Shown piece by piece: positions 20,521 to 29,832 of a stretch of DNA of 64,000 nucleotides. Under the pieces are notes generated by a model. That model saw only the letters and a program-made list of their open reading frames with translations, searched no databases and had not been told where the DNA came from. The position numbers and the translations under genes are program-made. Source of the stretch: Auanema rhodensis (taxonomy: Eukaryota; Nematoda; Chromadorea; Rhabditida; Rhabditidae); the NCBI GenBank assembly GCA_964057225.1, contig OZ059898.1, positions 7,874,001 through 7,938,000 on the forward strand, in the 5' to 3' direction. Positions within the stretch are counted from its first letter, which is position 1. The number at the start of each line of letters is the position of its first letter.

Positions 20521-23481
20521 TTAAAATAACTTTAACCATCTATTCAGATTTGATGGTGTGGATTCGTTTTCGGTTTGCAGAGTTATCTCATTTGTTTGAT
20601 CTTTCGCTTGCTCTAAGTTCGTATCATTAGAATCATTTTCGTTTCCTGCTTCGTTGATGATATTCATGTTGGGTGTATAAATGTCGAGTGGTATTACATC
20701 GTTATTTTGTTCACTTTCTTGAGTGTTTTCAAGGTGTTCAATATTTTCAACATTTTCAACCCGATTTCCTTTTTGTTTTACCGTTCCGCTGATTGAAAAA
20801 GAATTCACTTGGTATTTTTTATTGTATCTCATTGAGTGAGGTTCTGACGCAAACGGTGCTGCTTCTGCGTTTCTCACTTCTAGTGGATATATGTGGTTTA
20901 ATGAACGAATTGTTATAAGACCAGTGCCAGTTATTAGTTTTGCAGATCTAACTTCCCCATCTGAACTTTTTATCAGTTCTATTATGCGTCCTAATTTCCA
21001 TTTACCTCTACTTGAATCATCATTTTGTATTATAATAACTTCGCCTTCTTGTGGTTTCATTAGCGTGTATTGCAGGTTGTTTTCTGTTGTGTTTGTAAAT
21101 ATCTCTAAGATAAAGTAAATACTCGGAATAGAATTTTTTCCAGAATAGTTGAGTTACATAGTTAGATAACTCTATTGCTTCAATGGCTTGCTCTATAGTT
21201 TGTATTGTCCTGCTATTGATAGTTTTATCATAAATTCGGGTATTCGATACGTTTGCAGAAAGTGTAAACCTGATGGAACGGTTTAAAAAATCACAAGGTC
21301 TGATAGGCAAAATGTTCAGGTTGGATGGGTTTGGATGTGTAAGCGGGCAAGTATTCAAAATTGTTTCGATTTTTACAATTACTGTATGTATATCATCAAA
21401 TGACATTAATTTATTTCCAATTGTTTTGTATAGTGCTAACTTTGTTAGTCCTACTAGTCTTTTCCATGTTCCACCTTTCCATGGAGCCTGTGGTGTGTTG
21501 AAGTACCATTTAATATTCTTTTCGGCAAGATAATTGGTTAATGTTTTTTCATTTTTTGATTCATGGTTTTCTGTGTAAAACTCTATTACTTTAGCACTTA
21601 ATAACAAGTTTCCTCCATTATCGCTTCGTATTATTTCTGGAATACCTCTTCTTCCAATGAACCTTTCAAAAGCGTTTAAGAATGCCTTTGTTGATTGGTC
21701 AAAAACTATTTCTAAGTGTATAGCTCTTATAGCTAAACAAGTAAACAGACATATAAATATCTTTTTACCATCCTTTATGGTTATTGGACCTAATGAGTCA
21801 CAACCTGTACTCATGAATGGTTTTGTTAGAATAACTCTATCCTTAGGCAATGCTGGCATTAAGGACGTTCCAAACGGCAAAGCGTTGTATCTATTGCAGA
21901 TTGTTTTGAGAACTGATCTGACTATGCTTGATGGTCTACTTAAAAAGTATTTTTGACGCAAGAGTGTTAGAACAAAATCTCGCCCTTGGTGCATGCATTC
22001 TCTGTGTAAATGCATAATTATGTGTTCTGTGTACAGAGAATCCCTTGGAAGATACATGGGATTTTGAGTTCCAAACGGTAATTCCGAGTTGTTCAATCTA
22101 CTACGAACTCTTACGATACAAAACCTTTATGTTTTTTCGTGAGGAGATCTATTGTTACATGCTGTTGTGCTTTACTTATTAATAATTTGGTTATAATCTC
22201 ACTATCATTAGCTGTACTTTCCCAGTTTTTATCTAATTGCATTACCTTATTCAACCTTGTTGTAGCTGTGGGATGAACTTTTATGATCCAATGTCTCAAG
22301 AATTTACTTAATTTAACTATAGTTTTCAGTAAGGTATAGTTGTTGCTACGTAGTTTAAATATATCTTCAACTGGTATTTTTGTTATTTGTTGTTGTTCAA
22401 CGGTATCGATCAAGGTTGTTATATTCCAAATAGGCTCATATTCAATTTCTTCAATGTGTGATTTTGTTTGGGTTAACCATTGTGGTCCTTTAATCCACAT
22501 AGAATCACTTAGTTCTTGGAGACAAGCTCCTCGAGAACCAATATCGGCTGGGTTATAATCACCATTCACATGAAAAAGTTTGATTTTAATGTTATTTTCC
22601 TTCAATTTATCTATATACTTCCTTACATTGTCGACACGACAGCCTACATATGGTGGTAAAGTTTTCTGATGGTTAGCTATCCAATGTAAAGCTACCTTAC
22701 TGTTACTGGCTACGTGTACAGTTTGAAGATGATTGGTTGTAGATGTGATATTATCAGCTAACATAATACCTAATAGTATGGCAATCAGTTCTAGTCTTGG
22801 GATAGTCAGATTTCCTTTTTTTGCAATTTTCGACTTTCCACTTACAAGTTGGCTTATTTTACCATTGGTTTCAATGTATGTGCAGGCAGCAATGGCTAGT
22901 TTACTAGCATCAGTAAATACCCATAATATAGAGTCATTCAGATTTAACTTTCGTTTAAGTCTCAATTCCTTTTCATTTAATGATTCATTTATGGCTAAAT
23001 TCCATTTATGTGTTATTTCTTTGGGTAATTCAACATCCCAACCCTTGAATTGATCACTTGATTCTCTTAATATCAATTTTAATGGTAAAATCAATGGGCT
23101 TGCCATACCTAATGGATCAAATATTGAATGTATTTGACTTAACATGTTCCTGTGCGTGTTGATTTCAAATTTCTTTAATTTAAGTATAAGAAGTTTATTT
23201 GTGAGTTTATTCTCCAAAATATTCAAGTAATTTTTAACTCTTGCACATTCATTCTCTTGCGCAATTATTTGATTTACCGGCTCAGACAATTCAGAGTAAT
23301 CGGTCATTTTCTTATAGTTTTCAACTTTAGAATTCAGTTTATTCAAAAATTCTAATTCTCTCCCCATTTGGAGAATATATCTTTGAGCGGAGGACATTAT
23401 TTTAGCCTTCCTCAATGGATATTTCAGATTCAGCGATATTTTTATCGTCTTATTGTTTCTTGACAAGTGATTTCTTATCAA
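20521..23481 (-). pseudogene. BEL gag-pol remnant with internal deletion (element E)
   Basis: The gag N-terminus (LNLKYPLRKAKIMSSAQRY) runs straight into the end of RT (MLSQIHSIFDPLGMASPLIL); the rest of gag, the protease and the RT core are deleted. Then come RNase H (LWVFTDASKLAIAACTYI, NPADIGSRG) and, after a frameshift near 22110, integrase with HLHRECMHQGRDF, GCDSLGPI and IRSDNGGN. Where the catalytic Glu is expected the motif reads WKGGTWKRLVG, i.e. Glu replaced by Lys. Another frameshift near 21050 precedes the C-terminal pol domain (RGKWKLGRIIEL). The gag N-terminal and RT-end sequences match element F closely. Confidence 0.88.
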
Positions 23482-23590
23482 CTCGGATTTTCTACGAGTT
23501 CTTCGGAATTTATTTCTCCGGCGGTTCTATATAACCTTTAACACAGTGTTCTTTGGAATTCAACTGAATGATCCTGCCGTGGTCGCCAAA

Positions 23591-23666
23591 TGTCGCTTGA
23601 CAACTGGACTTTTACCTCCAAGTATCAGTCCAAGTATGGAGTCGGTTCGTATGAATGCTGTGTTAT
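23591..23666 (-). repeat. Truncated 5' LTR of element E
   Basis: 76 bp next to the PBS, broken in the sequence ending ...GTGTTAT and joined to 5S spacer at CATCGGGG with a short shared AT. The rest of the LTR is gone. Confidence 0.85.
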
Positions 23667-23936
23667 CATCGGGGTCCTTGAGAATGTCAAAGAAGCGAGA
23701 GTATCTCTGAGACAACTTCTCAGAGAAAGATGGTCCAGATGGTCACAGAAGCTTTCTGTACCGTGCTAAGCACGACTCCTCAACTCCTCAATAACTTCGC
23801 CTTGCTATGGCGACCAAGATCAGCTTGCATCAAAGTCAAAAAAGGAATGTTAAATTCAAATTTAATTAGAAAAAACAAAAAGCTTACGGCACCCGGGATT
23901 CCCAAGCCGTCTCCGATCCAAGTACTAACCGGGCCC
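23667..23936 (-). repeat. 5S spacer and 3' part of a 5S gene
   Basis: About 215 bp of array spacer followed by residues 64-118 of a 5S gene (23882-23936) up to GGGCCC, where element G starts. Confidence 0.9.
23882..23936 (-). pseudogene. 5S rRNA gene, 3' half, interrupted by element G
   Basis: Consensus residues 64-118; the 5' half of the same gene lies at 25988-26055 beyond the insertion. Confidence 0.92.
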
Positions 23937-24189
23937 TGTCACGGTCGACGTGAAAGAATATGTAAGTTTCATACTGATTTTCACTCATTCTTACTTTGTT
24001 TTGCAAAAACATTCTCCTCCCCTTGATCGATCTGGTGCCTCCCTATAAAAGGGAGAACCAGATGGTTAAAACTCATGTCTCACCAATTTTTGAATTGATT
24101 TTAGGATTTTCTAGGAAGATCTAAAATCAATCTACTTGCTATTTTCACTTTACTGTTTGTTGTATTTCGTTGAATAAACCGTTCTTCAT
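23937..24189 (+). repeat. 5' LTR of element G, 3'-truncated
   Basis: TGTCACGG to TTCTTCATT. The last about 95 bp of the LTR are missing; compare the complete copy at 25642-25987. The break is directly followed by an A-run that belongs to the intron of the antisense gene. Confidence 0.9.
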
Positions 24190-24197
24190 TAAAAAAA

Positions 24198-24385
24198 AAT
24201 ATATATAATAAATAAATAAATAAACAAATAAATAAATAAATAAATAAAAAACAATAAGCTTACCGGGCCTTCCCGTATGCGATGAGTGTCCTGCGCCTTA
24301 CATCGATCGCATAATTCATATGGACCGAGCTCGTCTTCTCCCATCTGATACTGTATTTGTGACATCTGCAACAACTACAACTATA
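24198..24385 (-). pseudogene. Fragment of the small CxxC gene (element G)
   Basis: Contains exon 1 (ATGTCACAA... to GAAGGCCCG) and the start of its AAAT-rich intron; exon 2 is absent. As in elements E and F it runs antisense to the retroelement. Confidence 0.8.
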
Positions 24386-25633
24386 AAAAAAAAAAAATTT
24401 TTTTTGAATCTAAAGAAAACAATAGAAAGATTCAAGGGGGTAGCTCGCGCCTTGCGCACCGTTGCCTTTTATTATATCAGGTATCAATTCTTTCGTTCAT
24501 TGGAAATGTTCAAGACTTTAACACCAAGCGGTAAATATCATGTTGTTCAGAAAGACATAGGATCCAATCCAATGCAGTTTGTAAATAGCGGGTTCTACTC
24601 CGTCCATTGTTGCTGCCCGGTAGTAAACACTGCAGATGTTTTTAGACGCAATAACTATGTCGCTCAGGCTACTATGATTGTAAATAACTCTTTTGATAAC
24701 AATAAAGTGTATCATTGTAAAAAAATATTATCTATGGATCCTAATTATATCTGTTCCCAACTTTCACAATATTGTAAAATAAAAGCTCCATTTGTATCTT
24801 TTCTACATTCTGTGTATGATCTTTCTCCAGCTGACATTGTTCAGACTTTAGATAACTGTGAAGCCATTAGAGCCGTGGGCGTCATTTTGTTCGATCCAGT
24901 CGTCCTTATAAAAAAATCCGGCATATTGCCTGAAATCGACGCGTCGTTTTCACGATATAAACAATTTGGCATCGAATATATTAGATTCTCCTTTGACAAC
25001 GACGTTCAACTCTGCTACACTCATCGATGGGATACTTACATTTTCATTATCAAGGCAATTGTTCTTACATCTACCACTTCCTTATACAGCTATGCTGTAG
25101 CCGAATTATTACAAATTTTACAAATACTTCAGTTGCGGACGATCATTATGACCGAACCTACTTCGGTCAGAATGAACGATAACTTCCTATCAATCATCGA
25201 TGATTTGAAGCTTTCAAATATGGAGCAGCTTCCAAGCGAACCGCTAAAACTGAAGCATATTATTATTCTTGAAGAAAAGAGTCGTCTTCGTGCGTCCAAC
25301 ATTGAAGCTGCTCTGGAGCAACTAAACGCAAAGATTGATCAACTCTATTTGCAATCGCAGCTTCTCCTCAACAATACCAACAATCTAGCCAACCTAAAGA
25401 ACCCTAACTCATGCGTATTCTGTGAATCAACTCCTGCCGATGGCCATCGCTCGTTCAACTGTCCAGTATATCCAACTGCCCACCACAGATCACTTAGATG
25501 TAACCATCTAAGAATCTGTGTGAAATGCTTGGCCCCCGCGCACATGGACGACTGCAACATAACCTGCAGTCGCTGTCAAGGAACAGATCATCATTCTGCT
25601 CTCTGCTCAGCAAACAAAAAAAGAAGACTTTAA
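24320..25633 (+). CDS. Truncated viral-type methyltransferase joined to nucleocapsid-like domain (element G)
   Basis: Open frame of 437 codons. The first about 40 codons are read through antisense of the small CxxC gene and are probably not original. From VARALRTVAFYYIRY the frame matches the methyltransferase part of element H (DIGSN, VHCCCPVVNTADVFRR, SVYDLSPADIV, FSFDNDVQLCYTHRW), but the segment with the motif I histidine is lost. From MTEPTSVRMND (about 25148) to the end it is the nucleocapsid-like protein with three zinc knuckles. The N-terminal loss should abolish capping chemistry. The nucleocapsid part alone could be expressed from its own ATG. Confidence 0.75.
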   Translation: MDRARLLPSDTVFVTSATTTTIKKKKFFLNLKKTIERFKGVARALRTVAFYYIRYQFFRSLEMFKTLTPSGKYHVVQKDIGSNPMQFVNSGFYSVHCCCPVVNTADVFRRNNYVAQATMIVNNSFDNNKVYHCKKILSMDPNYICSQLSQYCKIKAPFVSFLHSVYDLSPADIVQTLDNCEAIRAVGVILFDPVVLIKKSGILPEIDASFSRYKQFGIEYIRFSFDNDVQLCYTHRWDTYIFIIKAIVLTSTTSLYSYAVAELLQILQILQLRTIIMTEPTSVRMNDNFLSIIDDLKLSNMEQLPSEPLKLKHIIILEEKSRLRASNIEAALEQLNAKIDQLYLQSQLLLNNTNNLANLKNPNSCVFCESTPADGHRSFNCPVYPTAHHRSLRCNHLRICVKCLAPAHMDDCNITCSRCQGTDHHSALCSANKKRRL

Positions 25634-25641
25634 GCGCGGAC

Positions 25642-25987
25642 TGTCACGGTCGACGTGAAAGAATATGTAAGTTTCATACTGATTTTCACTCATTCTTACT
25701 TTGTTTTGCAAAAACATTCTCCTCCCCTTGATCGATCTGGTGCCTCCCTATAAAAGGGAGAACCAGATGGTTAAAACTCATGTCTCACCAATTTTTGAAT
25801 TGATTTTAGGATTTTCTAGGAAGATCTAAAATCAATCTACTTGCTATTTTCACTTTACTGTTTGTTGTATTTCGTTGAATAAACCGTTCTTCATTCTACT
25901 TGTTTTAACGCATAACACAGCACTCATACGAACCGACTCCATACTTGAACTGATACTTGGAGGTAATAGTCCAGTTGTCAAGCGACA
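25642..25987 (+). repeat. 3' LTR of element G
   Basis: 346 bp complete LTR, TGTCACGG to AAGCGACA, then the GGCCC duplication. It contains a TATA-like tataaaa near 25750 and AATAAA near 25880. Confidence 0.93.
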
Positions 25988-26055
25988 GGCCCAACGTTGC
26001 TTGACTTGCCAGATCGGACGGGATGGCGTACTTTCAACGTGGTATGGTCGTAAAC
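25988..26055 (-). pseudogene. 5S rRNA gene, 5' half, interrupted by element G
   Basis: Residues 1-68 with one change in terminal helix I (GTTTACG). Confidence 0.9.
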
Positions 26056-26381
26056 GATGCTATTCCTCTATTAGTGTATCTAGTACCTACCACCATGCTA
26101 CGGCTGTGCAACAGCTCTTATCATTCATCAGTCGATAACTGATTCCTTGTAGCTCCAGTAACACCGTGGTATATGAGGTTCTGTAGATATGCTCGTACAT
26201 CGGGGTCGTTAAGAATGTCAAAGAAGTGAGAGTATCTCTGAGACAACTTCTCAGAGAAAGATGGTCGAGATGTTCACAGAAGCTTTCTGTTCCGAGGCTG
26301 ACCACAACTCCTCAACTCCTCAATAACTTTGCCTTGCTATGACGACAAAGATCATTCAAATTTAATTAGGAAAAACAAAAA

Positions 26382-26436
26382 ACTTACGACACCCGGGATT
26401 CCCAAGCCGTCTCCGATCTAAGTACTAACCGGGCCC
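26382..26436 (-). pseudogene. 5S rRNA gene, 3' half, interrupted by element H
   Basis: Residues 64-118 with a few substitutions; its 5' half is not next to the other side of element H. Confidence 0.9.
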
Positions 26437-26782
26437 TGTCGCTTGACAACTGGACTTTTACCTCCAAGTATCAGTCCAAGTATGGAGTCGGTTCGTATGA
26501 ATGCTGTGTTATGCGTTAAAACAAGTAAAATGAAGAACGGTTTATTCAACGAAATACAACAAAACAGTAAAGTGAGAATAGCAAGTAGATTGATTTTAGA
26601 ACTTCCTAGAAAATCCTAAAATCAATTCAAAAATTTGTGAGACATAAAAATTTTAACCATCTGGTTCTCCCTTTTATAGGGAGGCACCAGATGGTTCAAG
26701 GGGAGGAGAATGTTCTTGCAAAAACAAAGTAAAAATGAGTTACAGTATAAAATTTACATATTTTTTCACGTCGACCGTGACA
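26437..26782 (-). repeat. 3' LTR of element H
   Basis: 346 bp, TGTCACGG...AAGCGACA in element orientation; about as long as the element G 3' LTR and closely similar. Confidence 0.92.
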
Positions 26783-26790
26783 GTCCGCGC

Positions 26791-28347
26791 CTAAAGTCTT
26801 CTTTTTTTGTTTGCTGAGCAGAGAGCAAAATGATGATCTGTTCCTTGACAGCGACTACAGGTTATGTTGCACTTGTCCATGTGTGCGGGGGCCAGGCATT
26901 TCACACAGATTCTTAGATGGTTACATCTGAGTGATCTGTGGTGGGCAGTTGAATATACTGGACAGTTGAACGAGCGATGGCCATCGGCAGGAGTTGATTC
27001 ACAGAATACGCATGAGTTAGGGTTCTTTAGGTTGGCTAGATTGTTGGTATTGTTGAGAAGAAGCTGCGATTGAAAATAGAGTTGGTCAATCTTTGCGTTT
27101 AGTTGCTCCAGAGCAGCTTCAATGTTGGAAGCACAAAGACGACTCTTTTCTTCAAGAATAATAATATGCTTCAGTTTTAGCGGTTCGCTTGGAAGCTGCT
27201 CCATATTTGAAAGCTTCAAATCATCGATGATTGATAGGAGGTTATCGTTCATTCTGACCGAAGTAGGTTCGGTCATAATGATCGTCCGCAACTGAAGTAT
27301 TTGTAAAATTTGTAATAATCCGGCTACAGCATAGCTGTATAAGGAAGTGGTAGATGTAAGAACAATTGCCTTGATAATGAAAATGTAAGTATCCCATCGA
27401 TGAGTGTAGCAGAGTTGAACGTCGTTGTCAAAGGAGAATCTAATATATTCGATGCCAAATTGTTTATATCGTGAAAACGACGCGTCGATTTCAGGCAATA
27501 TGCCGGATTTTTTTATAAGGACGACTGGATCGAACAAAATGACGCTCACGGCTCTAATGGCTTCACAGTTATCTAAAGTCTGAACAATGTCAGCTGGAGA
27601 AAGATCATACACAGAATGTAGAAAAGATACAAATGGAGCTTTTATTTTACAATATTGTGAAAGTTGGGAACAGATATAATTAGGATCCATAGATAATATT
27701 TTTTTACAATGATACACTTTATTGTTATCAAAGGAGTTATTTACAATCATAGTAGCCTGAGCGACATAGTTATTGCGTCTAAAAACATCTGCAGTGTTTA
27801 CTACCGGGCAGCAACAATGGACGGAGTAGAACCCGCTATTCACAAACTGCATTAGATTGGATCCTATGTCTTTCTGAACAACATGATATTTACCGCTTGG
27901 TGTTAAAGTCTTGAACATTTCCAATGAACGAAAGAATTGATACCTGATATAATAAAAGGCAACAGTGCGCAAGGCGCGAGCTAACGAATGTGGTCCGCCG
28001 TCAGTATTACTGGTTTCTATCCTAAAACACGAAAAGTTTTTTTGGATATCCTGTAATTGTTCATTAGTCAATATTTGTTGTAGCCTTATCAAGATTTTTC
28101 CCGATGAATCAAAATTAATTGATCTCATACGGTTATCTAAGACACTAGCCTTAATAGCAGCAGCTACACTACTATTAGGGTTGTTAAGGATAACGTTCTT
28201 TAAGACAGGGTCGAAGTTTTTATCGGCTGAAACAGACAAGAGAAAATCTCCCATACATTTATCATCTGTCGGAAATTTCTCACAACGATAACCAGCATCG
28301 TCCATAACAATTAAGTTATTAGACGAAGTGGAAGTGTAGTCCTTCAT
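26791..28347 (-). CDS. Alphavirus-like methyltransferase domain fused to BEL nucleocapsid-like domain
   Basis: 518 aa from ATG at 28347, uninterrupted. Residues about 40-330 match the RNA-virus capping methyltransferase fold (Vmethyltransf, as in virga-like and alphavirus-like replicases). The motif I His is in GGPHSLARALRTV (H120), then DIGSN (160-164), HCCCP (177-181), the motif II D-x-x-R in DVFR (D187, R190), HSVYDLSPAD (244-253), LPEIDASFSR (284-293) and the Tyr motif CYTHRW. Residues about 358-518 are the nucleocapsid-like module with knuckles CVFC...C, CVKC...C and CSRC...HH...C. No helicase or polymerase follows. This looks like an endogenised viral fragment carried and copied by an LTR element. 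In family knowledge this domain does guanine-7 methylation and covalent GMP capping; activity here is inference. Confidence 0.8.
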   Translation of the reverse strand: MKDYTSTSSNNLIVMDDAGYRCEKFPTDDKCMGDFLLSVSADKNFDPVLKNVILNNPNSSVAAAIKASVLDNRMRSINFDSSGKILIRLQQILTNEQLQDIQKNFSCFRIETSNTDGGPHSLARALRTVAFYYIRYQFFRSLEMFKTLTPSGKYHVVQKDIGSNLMQFVNSGFYSVHCCCPVVNTADVFRRNNYVAQATMIVNNSFDNNKVYHCKKILSMDPNYICSQLSQYCKIKAPFVSFLHSVYDLSPADIVQTLDNCEAIRAVSVILFDPVVLIKKSGILPEIDASFSRYKQFGIEYIRFSFDNDVQLCYTHRWDTYIFIIKAIVLTSTTSLYSYAVAGLLQILQILQLRTIIMTEPTSVRMNDNLLSIIDDLKLSNMEQLPSEPLKLKHIIILEEKSRLCASNIEAALEQLNAKIDQLYFQSQLLLNNTNNLANLKNPNSCVFCESTPADGHRSFNCPVYSTAHHRSLRCNHLRICVKCLAPAHMDKCNITCSRCQGTDHHFALCSANKKRRL

Positions 28348-28414
28348 GTCCACTATGTGATACAATCAAGTATCACAAATCGTAGACGGAGTATCTACAC
28401 TTCAATATAAGGCA

Positions 28415-28459
28415 TGTTCCATACGTGTCTTATAAAGAAGGCGGTTGACAACGTCAATA
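28415..28459 (+). repeat. Gypsy family C LTR fragment
   Basis: About 45 bp matching the start of the element C LTR (TGTTCCATACGTGTC, TTGACAACGTCAAT) with several differences; part of the junction where the 5S array changes strand. Confidence 0.75.
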
Positions 28460-28462
28460 TTG

Positions 28463-28530
28463 TTATATTGTTGAAAAACAACTTACATTTCTTCAGAACA
28501 ACTCAGAGGTTTTTCTGTACGATTGCCTGC
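28463..28530 (+). repeat. 68-bp copy of receptor kinase exon/intron sequence
   Basis: Matches 56172-56239 with one visible difference (TTTCTGTACG versus TTTCTATACG). The source spans the intron 56141-56195 and the exon starting at 56196 of the tyrosine kinase gene. It lies at the strand-switch junction of the 5S array. Confidence 0.93.
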
Positions 28531-28600
28531 AAGTCAAGCAACGTTGGGCCCGGTTAGTACTAGGATCGGAGACGGCTTGGGAATCCCGGGTGCCGTAAGC
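28529..28600 (+). pseudogene. 5S rRNA 3' fragment at array strand switch
   Basis: Residues 47-118 with one substitution (TACTAGGATC). It shares GC with the preceding receptor-kinase fragment, i.e. a 2-bp overlap at the junction. Confidence 0.9.
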
Positions 28601-28958
28601 TTTTTGTTTTTCCTAATTAAATTTGAATTTAACATTCCTTTTTTGACTTTGATGCATGCTGATCTTTGTCGTCATAGCAAGGCAAAGTTATTGAGGAGTT
28701 GAGGAGTTGTGGTCAGCCTCGGAACAGAAAGCTTCTGTGAACATCTCGACCATCTTTCTCTGAGAAGTTGTCTCAGAGATACTCTCGCTTCTTTGACATT
28801 CTTAACGACCCCGATGTACGAGGATATCTATAGAACCTCATATACCACGGTGTTACTGGAGGTGCAAGGAATCAGTTATCGACTGATGAACGATAAGAGC
28901 TGTTGCACAGCCGTAGCATGGTGGTAGGTACTGGATACACTAATAAAGGAATGGCATC

Positions 28959-29026
28959 GCTTACGACCATACCACGTTGAAAGTACGCCATCCCGTCCGA
29001 TCTGGCAAGTCAAGCAACGTTGGGCC
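28959..29026 (+). pseudogene. 5S rRNA gene, 5' half, interrupted by element F
   Basis: Consensus residues 1-68 ending GGGCC; the 3' half is at 34800-34854. Confidence 0.93.
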
Positions 29027-29361
29027 TGTCGCTTGACAACTGGACTATTACCTCCAAGTATCAGTCCAAGTATGGAGTTGGTTCGTATGAGTGCGGTATT
29101 ATGCGTTAAGACAAGTAAAATGAAGAAAGGTTTATTCAACAAATGCAACAACAGTAAAGTGAATTACAGCAAGTGGATTGATTTTAGAATTTCCTAGAAA
29201 ATCCTAAAATCAATACAAAATTGGTGAGACATAAAATTTTAACCATTTGGTTCTCCCTTTTATAGGGAGGCACCAGATGGTTAAAGGGGGTGGAGTTAAT
29301 CCAAAAAATACAAATAAAACGTTACCGCAATAAAGTACGTATTTTCACGTTGACCGTGACA
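29027..29361 (-). repeat. 3' LTR of element F
   Basis: 335 bp; TSD GGGCC at 29022-29026. Confidence 0.93.
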
Positions 29362-29370
29362 TTCCCGGCA

Positions 29371-29832
29371 TTACGTATATCTTTTACGTTTGACGTCTCC
29401 ACAGACCACTCCATGGTGAGTATCGGCCTTGCACTTATAGCAGGATATTTCGCACATTGCTGAATGTTTTGGGTTTAAACATTTTATGCATAGCCCCAAT
29501 TCGTGTAAGCGTATGGTACGCTCTGGGGAGGAGGGGTAAATCGGACAAGCAGCTGTACGATGGCCATCAGCTGTAGGCTTGTTGCAGAATATGCAGGAGG
29601 CTTTAGGAGCCGTCTGAACAGCTAAATTATCGAGCTTTAGATTCAGTGTGCTGTTGATGTTGTCCAGACGCGCGGAAATGTGGTTGACAGCGCTGGCGAG
29701 GTTATCATAAAACCTTTTCTCTAGAACCATTAGCTGCCTTAGGTTGGCAGTGGTGTTGGGTAGATGAGAATATTTTTTGAGATCTTCCTCAAAGGAAGTG
29801 TTCTCACTTGAATTGGACGTTATTTCATCCAT
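29371..29832 (-). CDS. Nucleocapsid-like zinc-knuckle protein (element F)
   Basis: 153 aa from ATG at 29832, ending 9 bp before the 3' LTR. It has a helical N-terminal half (LVLEKRFYDNLASAV) and knuckles CIFCNKPTADGHRTAAC, CIKCLNPKHSAMC and CYKCKADTHHGVVC. It is homologous to the element E, G and H proteins but clearly diverged. The conserved Cys/His spacing alongside changed flanking residues suggests the ORF was under selection for some time. It lies in the env position or downstream of env. Confidence 0.75.
   Translation of the reverse strand: MDEITSNSSENTSFEEDLKKYSHLPNTTANLRQLMVLEKRFYDNLASAVNHISARLDNINSTLNLKLDNLAVQTAPKASCIFCNKPTADGHRTAACPIYPSSPERTIRLHELGLCIKCLNPKHSAMCEISCYKCKADTHHGVVCGDVKRKRYT

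Larger units (their letters stand above)
15571..23666 (-). mobile_element. BEL/Pao element E with env, antisense gene and extra nucleocapsid ORF (decayed)
   Basis: A minus-strand element. In element order: a 5' LTR stub (23591-23666), PBS-like TGGCGACCACGG (23573-23588), gag N-terminus fused to the RT end, RNase H, integrase, a glycoprotein (env) region interrupted by a Tc1-type transposon, a two-exon gene on the opposite strand, a nucleocapsid-like ORF, and the 3' LTR (15571-15901). The left end abuts GGGCCC of a 5S gene. At the right end the LTR is broken off inside and joined to 5S spacer, so no target duplication can be read. Confidence 0.88.
23937..25987 (+). mobile_element. Chimeric BEL derivative G (non-autonomous)
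   Basis: A plus-strand insertion with the 5-bp target duplication GGCCC (23932-23936 and 25988-25992) inside a 5S gene. The 5' LTR is cut short at about 24190, just after the AATAAA region. Antisense exon 1/intron sequence of the small CxxC gene, a 5'-truncated viral-type methyltransferase segment, the nucleocapsid-like ORF and a full 3' LTR (25642-25987) follow. No gag-pol is present, so it must be mobilised in trans. Confidence 0.9.
25988..26436 (-). repeat. Single 5S unit between elements G and H
   Basis: Holds the 5' half of one 5S gene (25988-26055), one spacer with a short deletion near 26350, and the 3' half of the next gene (26382-26436), which ends at GGGCCC where element H begins. 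Confidence 0.92.
26437..28380 (-). mobile_element. Chimeric BEL derivative H carrying a viral methyltransferase ORF
   Basis: A minus-strand element with a complete 3' LTR (26437-26782) abutting GGGCCC of a 5S gene, then one long ORF. The 5' LTR is missing: upstream of the ORF, sequence passes into a gypsy LTR scrap, a host-gene scrap and plus-strand 5S. It encodes no gag-pol. Its right boundary near 28380 is uncertain. Confidence 0.85.
28529..29026 (+). repeat. 5S rDNA array, plus strand, up to element F
   Basis: Starts with residues 47-118 of a 5S gene (28529-28600), then one spacer, then residues 1-68 of the next gene (28959-29026), where element F is inserted. From here rightwards all 5S genes lie on the plus strand. 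Confidence 0.95.

Noticed and set aside
22340..23053. Plus-strand frames opposite element E pol
   Set aside because: Antisense to RNase H coding sequence; no features of their own.
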